Made by a program: the position numbers and the translations under genes. A stretch of DNA of 64,000 nucleotides, taken from assembly GCA_037724045.1 (NCBI GenBank), contig JBBJOW010000006.1, forward strand, positions 1 through 64,000, written 5' to 3'. The stretch's first letter is position 1. Every line of letters starts with the position of its first letter. This document shows positions 57,570-64,000 of this stretch, in pieces. The notes under the pieces were generated by a model. It saw only the letters and a program-made list of their open reading frames with translations. It ran no database searches and was not told the origin of the DNA. This stretch comes from DATLGB01 sp037724045. GTDB lineage: Bacteria > Actinomycetota > Thermoleophilia > Solirubrobacterales > Solirubrobacteraceae.

Positions 57570-58237
57570 TCCAGGGCCCGGCCGAGCTGCTGCCCGTGTC
57601 CTCGTCGGGGCACGTCGCGGCGGCGCGGGCGCTGTGGGGCCTGGAGGGGGACGAGGTGGCGCTGCACGCCGGGTCGCTTGCGGCCCTGGTCCTGGGCTGC
57701 CGCGGCGAGGCGTTCGCGATCCTGCGGCGGCTGACCTGGCGACGGGTCGGGATGCACCTGCTCGCCGGCGGCATCCCCGCGACCGCGGGCTTCGCGCTGG
57801 AGCGCCGCGCCGCGTCGCTTCCCGTCGTCCCTGGCCTCCTGGTCGGGGCGGCGCTGCTGGTGGCGGCCGAACGGGAAGGCGGGGCGCGGAAGCGATGGGA
57901 CGCGGGTCCGGCGGACGGGGCTTGGCTCGGGCTGGCGCAGGCGGCGGCGCTGTGGCCGGGGGTGTCGCGCAACGGGGCGACCCTGGCGGCGGCGCGTTGG
58001 CGCGGCTTCGCCCGCGAGGAGGCCAATCCGCTGTCGCGAGAGGTCGGCGTGCCGGTGACGCTCGGTGCCGTGCTGCTGCGCCGGGGCGGCCTGACCACCG
58101 GGACGGCGGCGGCGTTCGCGAGCGCGCTCGCCGCGCTGCCGCTCCTTCGCGTGGTGGACCGCGGGGGACCGCTGTGGCCGTGGGCGCTGGAGCGCGCCGG
58201 GCTGGCGCTGGTCCTCCTGCGAGAATCGCGGCGATGA
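57521..58237 (+). CDS. uppP: Undecaprenyl-diphosphatase (UppP/BacA family)
   Basis: 238 residues from GTG 57521, overlapping the DedA gene by 49 bases; no other start fits the conserved N-terminus. The first motif GLIQGPAELLPVSSSGH has Gln in the first position of the E/Q-x3-E signature, and the second motif PGVSRNGATLAAARWRGFAR holds the essential Arg. The sequence is more Ala/Leu/Arg-rich and shorter than E. coli UppP, with fewer hydrophobic segments. It removes a phosphate from the recycled lipid carrier. Its stop overlaps the purM ATG (ATGA). Confidence 0.82.
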   Translation: MAARARRRDAELLLGLIQGPAELLPVSSSGHVAAARALWGLEGDEVALHAGSLAALVLGCRGEAFAILRRLTWRRVGMHLLAGGIPATAGFALERRAASLPVVPGLLVGAALLVAAEREGGARKRWDAGPADGAWLGLAQAAALWPGVSRNGATLAAARWRGFAREEANPLSREVGVPVTLGAVLLRRGGLTTGTAAAFASALAALPLLRVVDRGGPLWPWALERAGLALVLLRESRR

Positions 58238-59319
58238 GCGACGCCTACGCCGCCGCAGGGGTGGACACGCGCAGCGCCGACGCCGGCGTCGCGGCGATCG
58301 TGCGGGCGCTGGGCGCCATCGAGACCGGCTCGCCGTCGCGGTCCGTGGCGCCGCCCGGGCACTACGCGGCGGTCCTGAAGATCGCTCCGAACCTCGGCAT
58401 CGCGATCGGGACGGATTCCGCCGGCTCGAAGGTGATCGTCGCCGAGCAGACCGGCCGCTTCGACACGATCGGCATCGACTGCGTCGCCATGAACGTCAAC
58501 GACGTGGTCTGCATCGGGGCCGAGCCGATCGCCCTCGTCGACTACCTGGCCGTGGAGCGCTCGGATCCGGAGATGCTGGCCGCGATCGCCTCCGGCCTGG
58601 CGCGCGGCGCCGCCGAGGCCGGCGTCGAGATCCCCGGCGGCGAGCTCGCGGTACTGCCCGAGGTCGTCCGCGGTCACCCGTCGCCCAACGGCTTCGACAT
58701 CGTCGGCACGTGCTTCGGGACGGTCGCGCTCGACGCCATGATCACGGGCGAGACCCGGCAGCCGGGGGACGCGGTGATCGGGCTGCCGTCGAGCGGAATC
58801 CACTCCAACGGCTACACGCTCGCCCGCCGTGCCCTGCTCGAGGATGCGGGCTGGAGCCTCGACGACCGGCCGACAGAGCTGGCGGGGGACTCGGTCGCCG
58901 ACGTCCTGCTCGAGCCGACGGTCATCTACGTGCGCGCAGCGCTGGACCTGCTGCGCTCGGACATCGAGGTCCGCGCGCTGGCCCACATCACCGGCGGCGG
59001 CATCATGAACCTGCTGCGTTTCCCGGGAGCGGCCGGCTGGTCGATCGACGCGCCCCTGGCACCCCAGCCCGTCTTCGCCGCGATCGCCGGAGCCGCCTCG
59101 GTGGGGCCGGAGGAGATGTACGACGTGTTCAACATGGGCTGCGGCTTCGTCGCCGTCGTGCCCGACGCCGACGCGGACGCCGCCGTCGAGCTGCTCGGCC
59201 GGCGCCATCCCGGCACCGCACGCATCGGCACGCTCACCGAGCGCGCGGGCGTCGTGGAGCTAGGAGGCCTCGGGCTCGGCGCCACGCGCGATCGCGGCGT
59301 CCACCTTCTCACCGGGTGA
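58234..59319 (+). CDS. purM: Phosphoribosylformylglycinamidine cyclo-ligase
   Basis: Closes the imidazole ring of AIR in purine synthesis. 361 residues from ATG 58234. Landmarks: SDAYAAAGVDTRSADAGVAA, GTDSAGSKVIVAEQTGRFDT, GIDCVAMNVNDVVCIGAEPI, GIHSNGYTLARRALL, HITGGGIMNLLRF and EEMYDVFNMGCGFVAVV, all standard PurM elements. Coupled to uppP, although its pathway is unrelated, so the operon is mixed. The 3' end overlaps the convergent small gene by 60 bases. Confidence 0.96.
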   Translation: MSDAYAAAGVDTRSADAGVAAIVRALGAIETGSPSRSVAPPGHYAAVLKIAPNLGIAIGTDSAGSKVIVAEQTGRFDTIGIDCVAMNVNDVVCIGAEPIALVDYLAVERSDPEMLAAIASGLARGAAEAGVEIPGGELAVLPEVVRGHPSPNGFDIVGTCFGTVALDAMITGETRQPGDAVIGLPSSGIHSNGYTLARRALLEDAGWSLDDRPTELAGDSVADVLLEPTVIYVRAALDLLRSDIEVRALAHITGGGIMNLLRFPGAAGWSIDAPLAPQPVFAAIAGAASVGPEEMYDVFNMGCGFVAVVPDADADAAVELLGRRHPGTARIGTLTERAGVVELGGLGLGATRDRGVHLLTG

Positions 59320-59553
59320 CTTCGGCGGCGGCGGCGCGTTGGCCTCGTCCTCGTCCTCCTTGCGCTCCGCGTCGGTGGGCTCGCGCCGCGCCGGATCCTC
59401 CTCGCCCATCGCCGCTGGGGTCATCTCGTCCTTGTTGGCCTGCGCGAGCGCGTCGCGCGCCTCTCCGGCCCGATCATCGTTGCGTTCGCTCTGGCGCGCA
59501 AGGTCATCCACTTCCGCTTCGCGCCGGTCGGCCAGCTCATCGTGTTCGCTCAT
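59260..59553 (-). CDS. Small hydrophilic, highly charged protein
   Basis: 97 residues from ATG 59553, chosen because GGGGG lies about nine bases upstream; an in-frame start at 59628 is also open. Mostly Asp/Glu/Arg/Ala (SEHDELADRREAEVDDLARQ, SERNDDRAGEARDALAQANK) with a Pro stretch (NAPPPPKSPG). No hydrophobic core, so probably disordered or helical, like small stress-related hydrophilic proteins. It overlaps the end of purM on the opposite strand. Function unknown. Confidence 0.6.
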   Translation of the reverse strand: MSEHDELADRREAEVDDLARQSERNDDRAGEARDALAQANKDEMTPAAMGEEDPARREPTDAERKEDEDEANAPPPPKSPGEKVDAAIARGAEPEAS

Positions 59554-59712
59554 GGCAACCCCCGTACCCGGCCGGAGGCCTTCGGTAGCGTTTTGTCGCA
59601 TCCCCGCCTCGGGATCCTGCTCGCTCAAGCGTCGCGCGGCGCTGTGCTCCCGATTCGCCGGTCCTCGCGGCGCATGGCGGCATACCCCACGCCGATCGCG
59701 TCGTAGCGGGCG

Positions 59713-60264
59713 TCAGGCACTACTGGTGCTGAGCGCCAGGAACTCCGCGCGCGTGCGGGCGTCGTCGCGGACGCGGCCCCGCAGGGCGGAGGTCGTCGTG
59801 CGTGAGCCGGGCTTCTGGACGCCGCGCAGGGTCATGCAGAAGTGCTCGGCGTCGAGGACGACGCCGACGCCCTTCGGGCTGAGCTCGCGCTCGATCCAGT
59901 CGGCCACCTGGACGGTCATTCGCTCCTGGACCTGCAGCCGGCGGGCGAAGTGCTCGACCACGCGGGCGAGCTTGGAGAGCCCGACGATCCGCTCGCTCGG
60001 CAGATAGGCGACGTGGGCGTGGCCGACGAACGGGATCAGGTGGTGCTCGCACAACGAGTGGAACGGGATCGAGCGCGCGACGACGAGCTCGTCGTAGCCC
60101 TCCGCGTTGGGGAAGGTGGTCGCGGTGAAGGGTTGCGGGGTGAGCAGCTCGGCGTACGCGGCGGCCACCCGGCGCGGGGTGTCGCGCAGACCCTCCTGTC
60201 CCATGTCGACGTCCAGCGCGAGCAGCAGGTCGCGGGCGGCGCGGGCGGCAGCGTCGAGGTCCAT
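59713..60264 (-). CDS. folE: GTP cyclohydrolase I
   Basis: First enzyme of folate/pterin synthesis: GTP to dihydroneopterin triphosphate. 183 residues, ATG 60264. Landmarks: RDTPRRVAAAYAELL, IPFHSLCEHHLIPFVGHAHV (zinc Cys and His), VGLSKLARVVEHFARRLQVQ, QVADWIERELSPKGVGVVLD and EHFCMTLRGVQKPGS (zinc Cys). Length and order are those of the bacterial type IA enzyme. The next gene on the same strand (60291-60764) starts upstream, with 26 bases between, so the two may share a transcript. Confidence 0.96.
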   Translation of the reverse strand: MDLDAAARAARDLLLALDVDMGQEGLRDTPRRVAAAYAELLTPQPFTATTFPNAEGYDELVVARSIPFHSLCEHHLIPFVGHAHVAYLPSERIVGLSKLARVVEHFARRLQVQERMTVQVADWIERELSPKGVGVVLDAEHFCMTLRGVQKPGSRTTTSALRGRVRDDARTRAEFLALSTSSA

Positions 60265-60290
60265 CGCCTGACGCAGATTAGCCTCGAGGC

Positions 60291-60764
60291 TTAGGCGCAG
60301 TCCGCGCTGAGGCCGCGTCCGGCGGAGCGCGCCTCACGTGCCGCGTCGCGGTAACGCCCGACGCGGGCGAAGGGACGGTCGAACACGTAGACCGCCGCCC
60401 ACCCGCGCCGCACGACCGCCTCCCCGACGTCGGTGCCCGAGCGGGTCTCGACGTAGGCGAGCAGACGCCCGTAGCGGTCGCGCTCATCCTGCGTGCCGTC
60501 CGTGACCAGCCGCACCCGGCGGCCTTCGACCAGCGAGGTGAGCGCGCGGGTCGCCGCCTCATGGCCGCATTCAGCGGGGGAGACCTCCGGCGTGTCGATC
60601 CCGAGCAGCCGCACGGTCTCCGAGCCGCCCTCCACGCGCACCACCAGCGTGTCGCCGTCGATGACGCGCTCGACGCTGCCCTCCTGCGCCTCCCCCTCGA
60701 GCGCGAGCCGGCCGCCCGCGGCGGCGAGGAGGACGACCAGGACGATGACGATCAGGCGGGACAC
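60291..60764 (-). CDS. Thermonuclease-like secreted nuclease
   Basis: 157 residues from GTG 60764 with an N-terminal signal/anchor (SRLIVIVLVVLLAAAGGRLA). The SNase domain shows VERVIDGDTLVVRVEGGSET (Asp of the calcium site), VRLLGIDTPEV (catalytic Arg), ERDRYGRLLAYVE (second Arg region) and GWAAVYVFDRPF. The cysteines at about 66 and 156 could form a disulfide. It cleaves DNA or RNA outside the cytoplasm; the biological use is unknown. Confidence 0.9.
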   Translation of the reverse strand: MSRLIVIVLVVLLAAAGGRLALEGEAQEGSVERVIDGDTLVVRVEGGSETVRLLGIDTPEVSPAECGHEAATRALTSLVEGRRVRLVTDGTQDERDRYGRLLAYVETRSGTDVGEAVVRRGWAAVYVFDRPFARVGRYRDAAREARSAGRGLSADCA

Positions 60765-60853
60765 CGACGAGGCATGGTCGCGGCGCGCCCGGCGGCAGGC
60801 AAGCGATGTTGCAGAACGGGTCGGGATCGGGCCCAGATGGGTAGCTTCCCGGC

Positions 60854-61618
60854 ATGGCCAGAATCTTCAGCGCACGCACCCTGCTCCTCGGTGGACTGGC
60901 GGCCGGCGCCGCCTACGCCGCCCGCAACCGGGAGAAGGTCATGGGCCTCCTCGGCGGCGGCAGCAGCAGCAGCCCCGAGCCCTACGCGGCGCCGGCCGGC
61001 ACGGCCGCCGTGCAGCGCGACGAGCCGATGCCCCCGCCGCCGGTCGCCAACGTCGACGTCGGTGGCCCGCCGGCCAACACGGCGACCCACGTCCCGGCCC
61101 CCGAGCCCTTCGTGCACGAGGCCGGCGCGGGCATCGACGAGCTCGCCGAGGAGGAGGCCGCCGCCGCGGAAGCGGCCAACATCGGCGGCGTGCCCGAGGA
61201 GTATCCGAGCGAGGAGGACCTCACCCGACCGCTCGACGAGGCGATGCGGCCGGTCGAGGAGGCGGGCGGCGGCTACTCGGAGGGCCGTGAGCTCGCCGAG
61301 AGCGACCTGATCGACAACGCCGAGCCGGCGGCCGGCGACCCCATCGACGGCGAGCGCGCGATCGACGACGTGATCGAGGCCCAGGATGAGGGCGGGCGGG
61401 GTGAGATCGGCGAGAGCGACGAGGCGACGCTGCAGACGCCCCTCGCCGACGCGCCGCCGCCCTCCGGAGCGCCCGCGATCGACCTCCCGCCGCCGCCGGA
61501 GGACGCCCCCGACGCCGCCGCGATCACGCCGTCCGGGACCGCCATGCCCGAGGAGTCCACGCCGGCCGGGGAGTCGCCGGACGAGGACGACTCGCGCCCG
61601 CAAGACGGCTCGAGCTAG
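60854..61618 (+). CDS. Low-complexity acidic protein with N-terminal hydrophobic segment
   Basis: 254 residues from ATG 60854. A short N-terminal helix (ARIFSARTLLLGGLAAGAAY) precedes a basic stretch (ARNREKVMGLLGGG) and a long acidic, Pro/Ala-rich, mostly disordered region (DEPMPPPPVANV, EEEAAAAEAANI, DLIDNAEPAAGD, DLPPPPEDAPDA). No fold or motif recognised. Similar proteins occur next to kinases in this order, to my recollection; the kinase starts 25 bases downstream. Confidence 0.72.
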   Translation: MARIFSARTLLLGGLAAGAAYAARNREKVMGLLGGGSSSSPEPYAAPAGTAAVQRDEPMPPPPVANVDVGGPPANTATHVPAPEPFVHEAGAGIDELAEEEAAAAEAANIGGVPEEYPSEEDLTRPLDEAMRPVEEAGGGYSEGRELAESDLIDNAEPAAGDPIDGERAIDDVIEAQDEGGRGEIGESDEATLQTPLADAPPPSGAPAIDLPPPPEDAPDAAAITPSGTAMPEESTPAGESPDEDDSRPQDGSS

Positions 61619-61643
61619 TCGAGCAGCCGCGCGGCATGGGAGC

Positions 61644-63161
61644 ATGGGCGTGGGAATGAGCCCGCTCGTCGGCACCCTGCTCTCCGGCCGCTACCGCCTC
61701 GACGCCCAGATCGGGACGGGAGGTATGTCCACGGTCTACCGCGCGTTCGACACGACGCTCGAGCGCACGGTCGCCGTCAAGCTCATGCACCGCGAGATCG
61801 CGTCGGACTCCGACCAGCTCGAGCGGTTCCGCCGCGAGGCGCGCGCGGTGGCCCAGTTCAGCCATCCGCACATCGTCGGGGTCATCGACTCCGGCGAGGA
61901 CGACCACCGCCCCTACATCGTCTTCGAGTACGTCGAGGGCGAGACCCTCAAGGACCGCATCCGCCGGTCGGGGAGCCTGCCCGTCGACGAGGCGCTCGCC
62001 TACGCGATCGAGATCACGCGCGCGCTCGGTGCCGCGCACACGCGCGGGATCGTCCACCGCGACATCAAGCCCCAGAACGTCCTCATCGACGAGGAGGGCA
62101 TGGCCAAGGTCACCGACTTCGGCATCGCGCGGTTGCTGGACGAGAACGGCCTGACCGCCGACGGCCGCGTCCTGGGCACGACGGACTACGTCTCCCCCGA
62201 GCAGGCCCTCGGCCATGCCGTCAACGGGCAGTCGGACATCTACTCGCTCGGCGTCGTGATGTACGAGATGCTCGCCGGCGACGTCCCCTTCCACGGCGAG
62301 AACCAGGTCGCGGTGGCGATGAAGCACGTCCGCGAGGACATCCCCGACATCGCGCGCCTGCGCCCGGAGGTCACGGCGAGCGTCGCCTCCGTGGTCGACC
62401 GCATGACCGACAAGGCGCTTGACCGCCGCTACCCGGACACGGTCACCCTGGAGGACGACCTCGAGGACGCGCTGGCTCACGAAGCCGCCCGCAGCGGGCG
62501 CGCGACCGGTGAGGCGACGGCGGTCCTGCGCACCCTGCCCGCCCGCTCGCGGCGCAGCGTCCCCCTGCGCATGCGCGGGCGCCGCGTCGTGGCCGGGACG
62601 ATCCTGGCGACGCTGGCCATCGCCGCGGTCCTCGCCCTCGTACTGGTCGACGCCGGTCAGCGCGTGCAGAGCGGCACGGGGACGCCGAGCGGTCCGCCGC
62701 CGGCCGACACCGAGCCCGTCTCCGTCGGCCGCACGTCGGCGATGGACTACGACCCGCTGGGCGGCGACGGCGAGCACCCCGACGAGACCGCCTTCGCGGT
62801 CGACACCGACCCCGCCACCGCGTGGACGACGGAGAACTACCGCGACCTCGACCTCCTCAAGGACGGCGTCGGGATCTACGTCGACGCCAAGCCCGATGTC
62901 GAGGCGATCACCATGCGCATCCAGACGGCCAAGACGGGCTGGGAGGCGACGATCTACGGCGCGCCCGCCGGGGACCCTCCACAGTCCATCGAGGGGGGCT
63001 GGACGAAGCTCGGGGGCGGCACCCTCGACGACAAGAAGCAGGACTTCGCGCTCGACACCGCCAGCCAGCGCTTCCGCTACTACCTCGTGTGGATCACCCG
63101 ACTGCCGCCGGAGACCGAGAACGTCGAGATCGCCGAGGTCTCCCTGTTCGAAACGGACTAG
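61644..63161 (+). CDS. Transmembrane Ser/Thr protein kinase with external discoidin-like domain
   Basis: 505 residues from ATG 61644 (ATG 61656 also fits). Cytosolic kinase domain (about 15-280): Gly loop IGTGGMSTVYRA, Lys46, Glu in the C-helix, HRDIKPQNVLID (Asp140, Asn145), TDFGIARL (DFG Asp158) and the activation loop with TTDYVSPEQALG. A transmembrane helix follows at about 314-336. The external domain (about 370-505) has AFAVDTDPATAWTTENY and a strand-rich pattern like F5/8 type C carbohydrate-binding modules. Probably senses cell-wall or extracellular glycan. The TAG stop lies in the palindromic element. Confidence 0.92.
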   Translation: MGVGMSPLVGTLLSGRYRLDAQIGTGGMSTVYRAFDTTLERTVAVKLMHREIASDSDQLERFRREARAVAQFSHPHIVGVIDSGEDDHRPYIVFEYVEGETLKDRIRRSGSLPVDEALAYAIEITRALGAAHTRGIVHRDIKPQNVLIDEEGMAKVTDFGIARLLDENGLTADGRVLGTTDYVSPEQALGHAVNGQSDIYSLGVVMYEMLAGDVPFHGENQVAVAMKHVREDIPDIARLRPEVTASVASVVDRMTDKALDRRYPDTVTLEDDLEDALAHEAARSGRATGEATAVLRTLPARSRRSVPLRMRGRRVVAGTILATLAIAAVLALVLVDAGQRVQSGTGTPSGPPPADTEPVSVGRTSAMDYDPLGGDGEHPDETAFAVDTDPATAWTTENYRDLDLLKDGVGIYVDAKPDVEAITMRIQTAKTGWEATIYGAPAGDPPQSIEGGWTKLGGGTLDDKKQDFALDTASQRFRYYLVWITRLPPETENVEIAEVSLFETD

Positions 63162-63325
63162 TGGTGCGTCTCGTAACTCCGCGCCGGAAATGCCGGGATG
63201 CCGGCGCCTGCTGGCAAGGACGCAGGGAGGGTGCAATGGCGGAGCCCTTGCCCCGAGCGAGGACACAGCCAGGCGGTGAACGGCGCCCGGCATTTCGGGT
63301 GTGGGGTTACGAGACGGGCCACTAG
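63158..63325. repeat. 168-bp palindromic MITE-like element between convergent genes
   Basis: Arms 63158-63197 and 63286-63325 are inverted repeats matching at 34 of 40 positions, each beginning ctagtgg. The 88-base middle holds another GGCAAGG/CCCTTGCC pairing. Each arm's outer CTAG contributes the TAG stop of its neighbour: the kinase (63159-63161) and the ligase (63322-63324, minus strand). It may be a small inserted element or a large bidirectional terminator. Confidence 0.72.
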
Positions 63326-64000
63326 ATGCGCTCGAGGGCGAGCGCAAGGAGGCGGTCGCAGAGCGTGACGAAGTCCACGCCGCTCGCCGCCCACAGCGAC
63401 GCGTAGACCGAGGTCGGCGTGAAGCCCGGCAGCGTGTTGAGCTCGTTGACGAGGACCCGGTCGTCCTCGACGAAGAAGTCCACGCGGGCGAGCCCGGCGC
63501 AGCCGGTGCGCACGAACGTCTCCACGGCGAGGCGGCGGACCTCCTCGCGCGCCGCGGCAGGCACGCGCGCCGGGATCATCAGCTCCATGCCGCCGGGCGT
63601 GTACTTGGCCTCGTAGTCGTAGAAGTCGGCGGCGCCGGTGAGGACGATCTCCCCGGGCACGCTCGCCTGAGGCGCGTCCGAGTGAAGCGAGGTCGGATTG
63701 CCGAGCACCGCGCACTCGACCTCGACCCCGGGCGACATCGCCTCGGCGATGACGAGCGAGTCGTGGGCGAAGGCGGACGCGAGCGCGGCCGGCAGCTCTC
63801 CGGCGGCCGCCACCTTGACGATGCCGATCGACGATCCCGCCCGGGCGGGCTTGACGAACTGGGGGAACCCGAGGCGCTCGCACCGGGACGCTTCCGAGCG
63901 AAGCGAGGTTGGATCGCCCGGGCGCACGGCGACGTAGTCGACCTGGGGGACGCCGGCCGAGGCCAGCACCTCCTTGAAGACCACCTTGTCCATGCACAGC
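63322..64000 (-). CDS. ddl: D-alanine--D-alanine ligase, C-terminal part
   Basis: ATP-grasp enzyme joining two D-Ala for peptidoglycan. The frame is open to the window end, so the N-terminus is missing (about the last 225 residues are present). Landmarks: MDKVVFKEVLASAGVPQ, FPQFVKPARAGSSIGIVKV (ATP-site Lys), GVEVECAVLGN, EIVLTGAADFYDYEAKYTPG, GLARVDFFVEDDRVLVNELN (metal Glu/Asn) and NTLPGFTPTSVY. Two near-identical short insertions, DPTSLRSE and NPTSLHSD, interrupt otherwise normal sequence. The stop is supplied by the palindromic element. Confidence 0.92.
   Translation of the reverse strand, partial: LCMDKVVFKEVLASAGVPQVDYVAVRPGDPTSLRSEASRCERLGFPQFVKPARAGSSIGIVKVAAAGELPAALASAFAHDSLVIAEAMSPGVEVECAVLGNPTSLHSDAPQASVPGEIVLTGAADFYDYEAKYTPGGMELMIPARVPAAAREEVRRLAVETFVRTGCAGLARVDFFVEDDRVLVNELNTLPGFTPTSVYASLWAASGVDFVTLCDRLLALALERI

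Overview
The window is a very GC-rich actinobacterial chromosome segment, most likely from the order Solirubrobacterales (class Thermoleophilia). Clues are the codon usage, the ATGA/GTGA-coupled operons, and a secreted collagen-like protein (10019-10747) whose N-terminal layout is typical of that group. The assignment is by recognition, not by a tree.

Left block (1-5914, + strand): the 3' part of lipA, a rhomboid protease, a small membrane protein, a D,D-carboxypeptidase lipoprotein, an unknown lipoprotein and a pair of acyl-CoA dehydrogenases. A promoterless 3' piece of a histone-deacetylase-like gene follows.

Two genomic islands sit almost back to back, each in a different alanine tRNA gene. 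Island 1 (about 6243-11219) is bounded by a 44-bp direct repeat taken from tRNA-Ala(UGC). It is about 5 kb, has no intact integrase, is interrupted by an IS3-family element, and carries an iteron-like array of the nonamer TTCCGGCCA, a winged-helix protein, a serine-recombinase remnant and collagen-like protein genes. Island 2 (about 15099-23087) is bounded by a 43-bp repeat from tRNA-Ala(CGC). It carries a coupled operon for a MobF relaxase-helicase, an excisionase-like protein and a tyrosine integrase, arm-like repeats at both ends, a base-skewed candidate oriT, and a toxin-antitoxin-like pair whose toxin seems to start at CTG. Between the islands lie a phosphodiesterase-like gene and a diguanylate cyclase gene broken by two frameshifts.

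Middle block (23100-36721): carbonic anhydrase, three glycosyltransferases, glyoxalase, a PhoD-like phosphatase with a secreted partner, a PlsC-type acyltransferase, an ECF sigma factor fused to a zinc-finger anti-sigma-like domain and a probable membrane segment, pyruvate kinase, an extended SDR and deazaflavin-type nitroreductases.

Lipid cluster (36835-42630): flavin oxidoreductase, DUF1365 protein, cyclopropane-synthase-like methyltransferase and hydrolase on the minus strand, divergent from a second such methyltransferase and facing a DUF1295 membrane protein. A perfect 16-bp palindrome containing TGATCC lies in the divergent promoter, with CGTA 17 bases downstream.

Right block: a J-domain protein, a threonine dehydratase-like enzyme, a lytic transglycosylase-like protein, a haloalkane dehalogenase-like enzyme, SDR, GNAT and DUF3105 proteins. 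A six-gene minus-strand surface-glycan operon follows (56888 down to 49126; one glycosyltransferase is frameshifted), then DedA, UppP, PurM, FolE, a nuclease, a Ser/Thr kinase and the C-terminal part of D-Ala-D-Ala ligase. The last two genes converge on a 168-bp palindromic element that supplies both stop codons.
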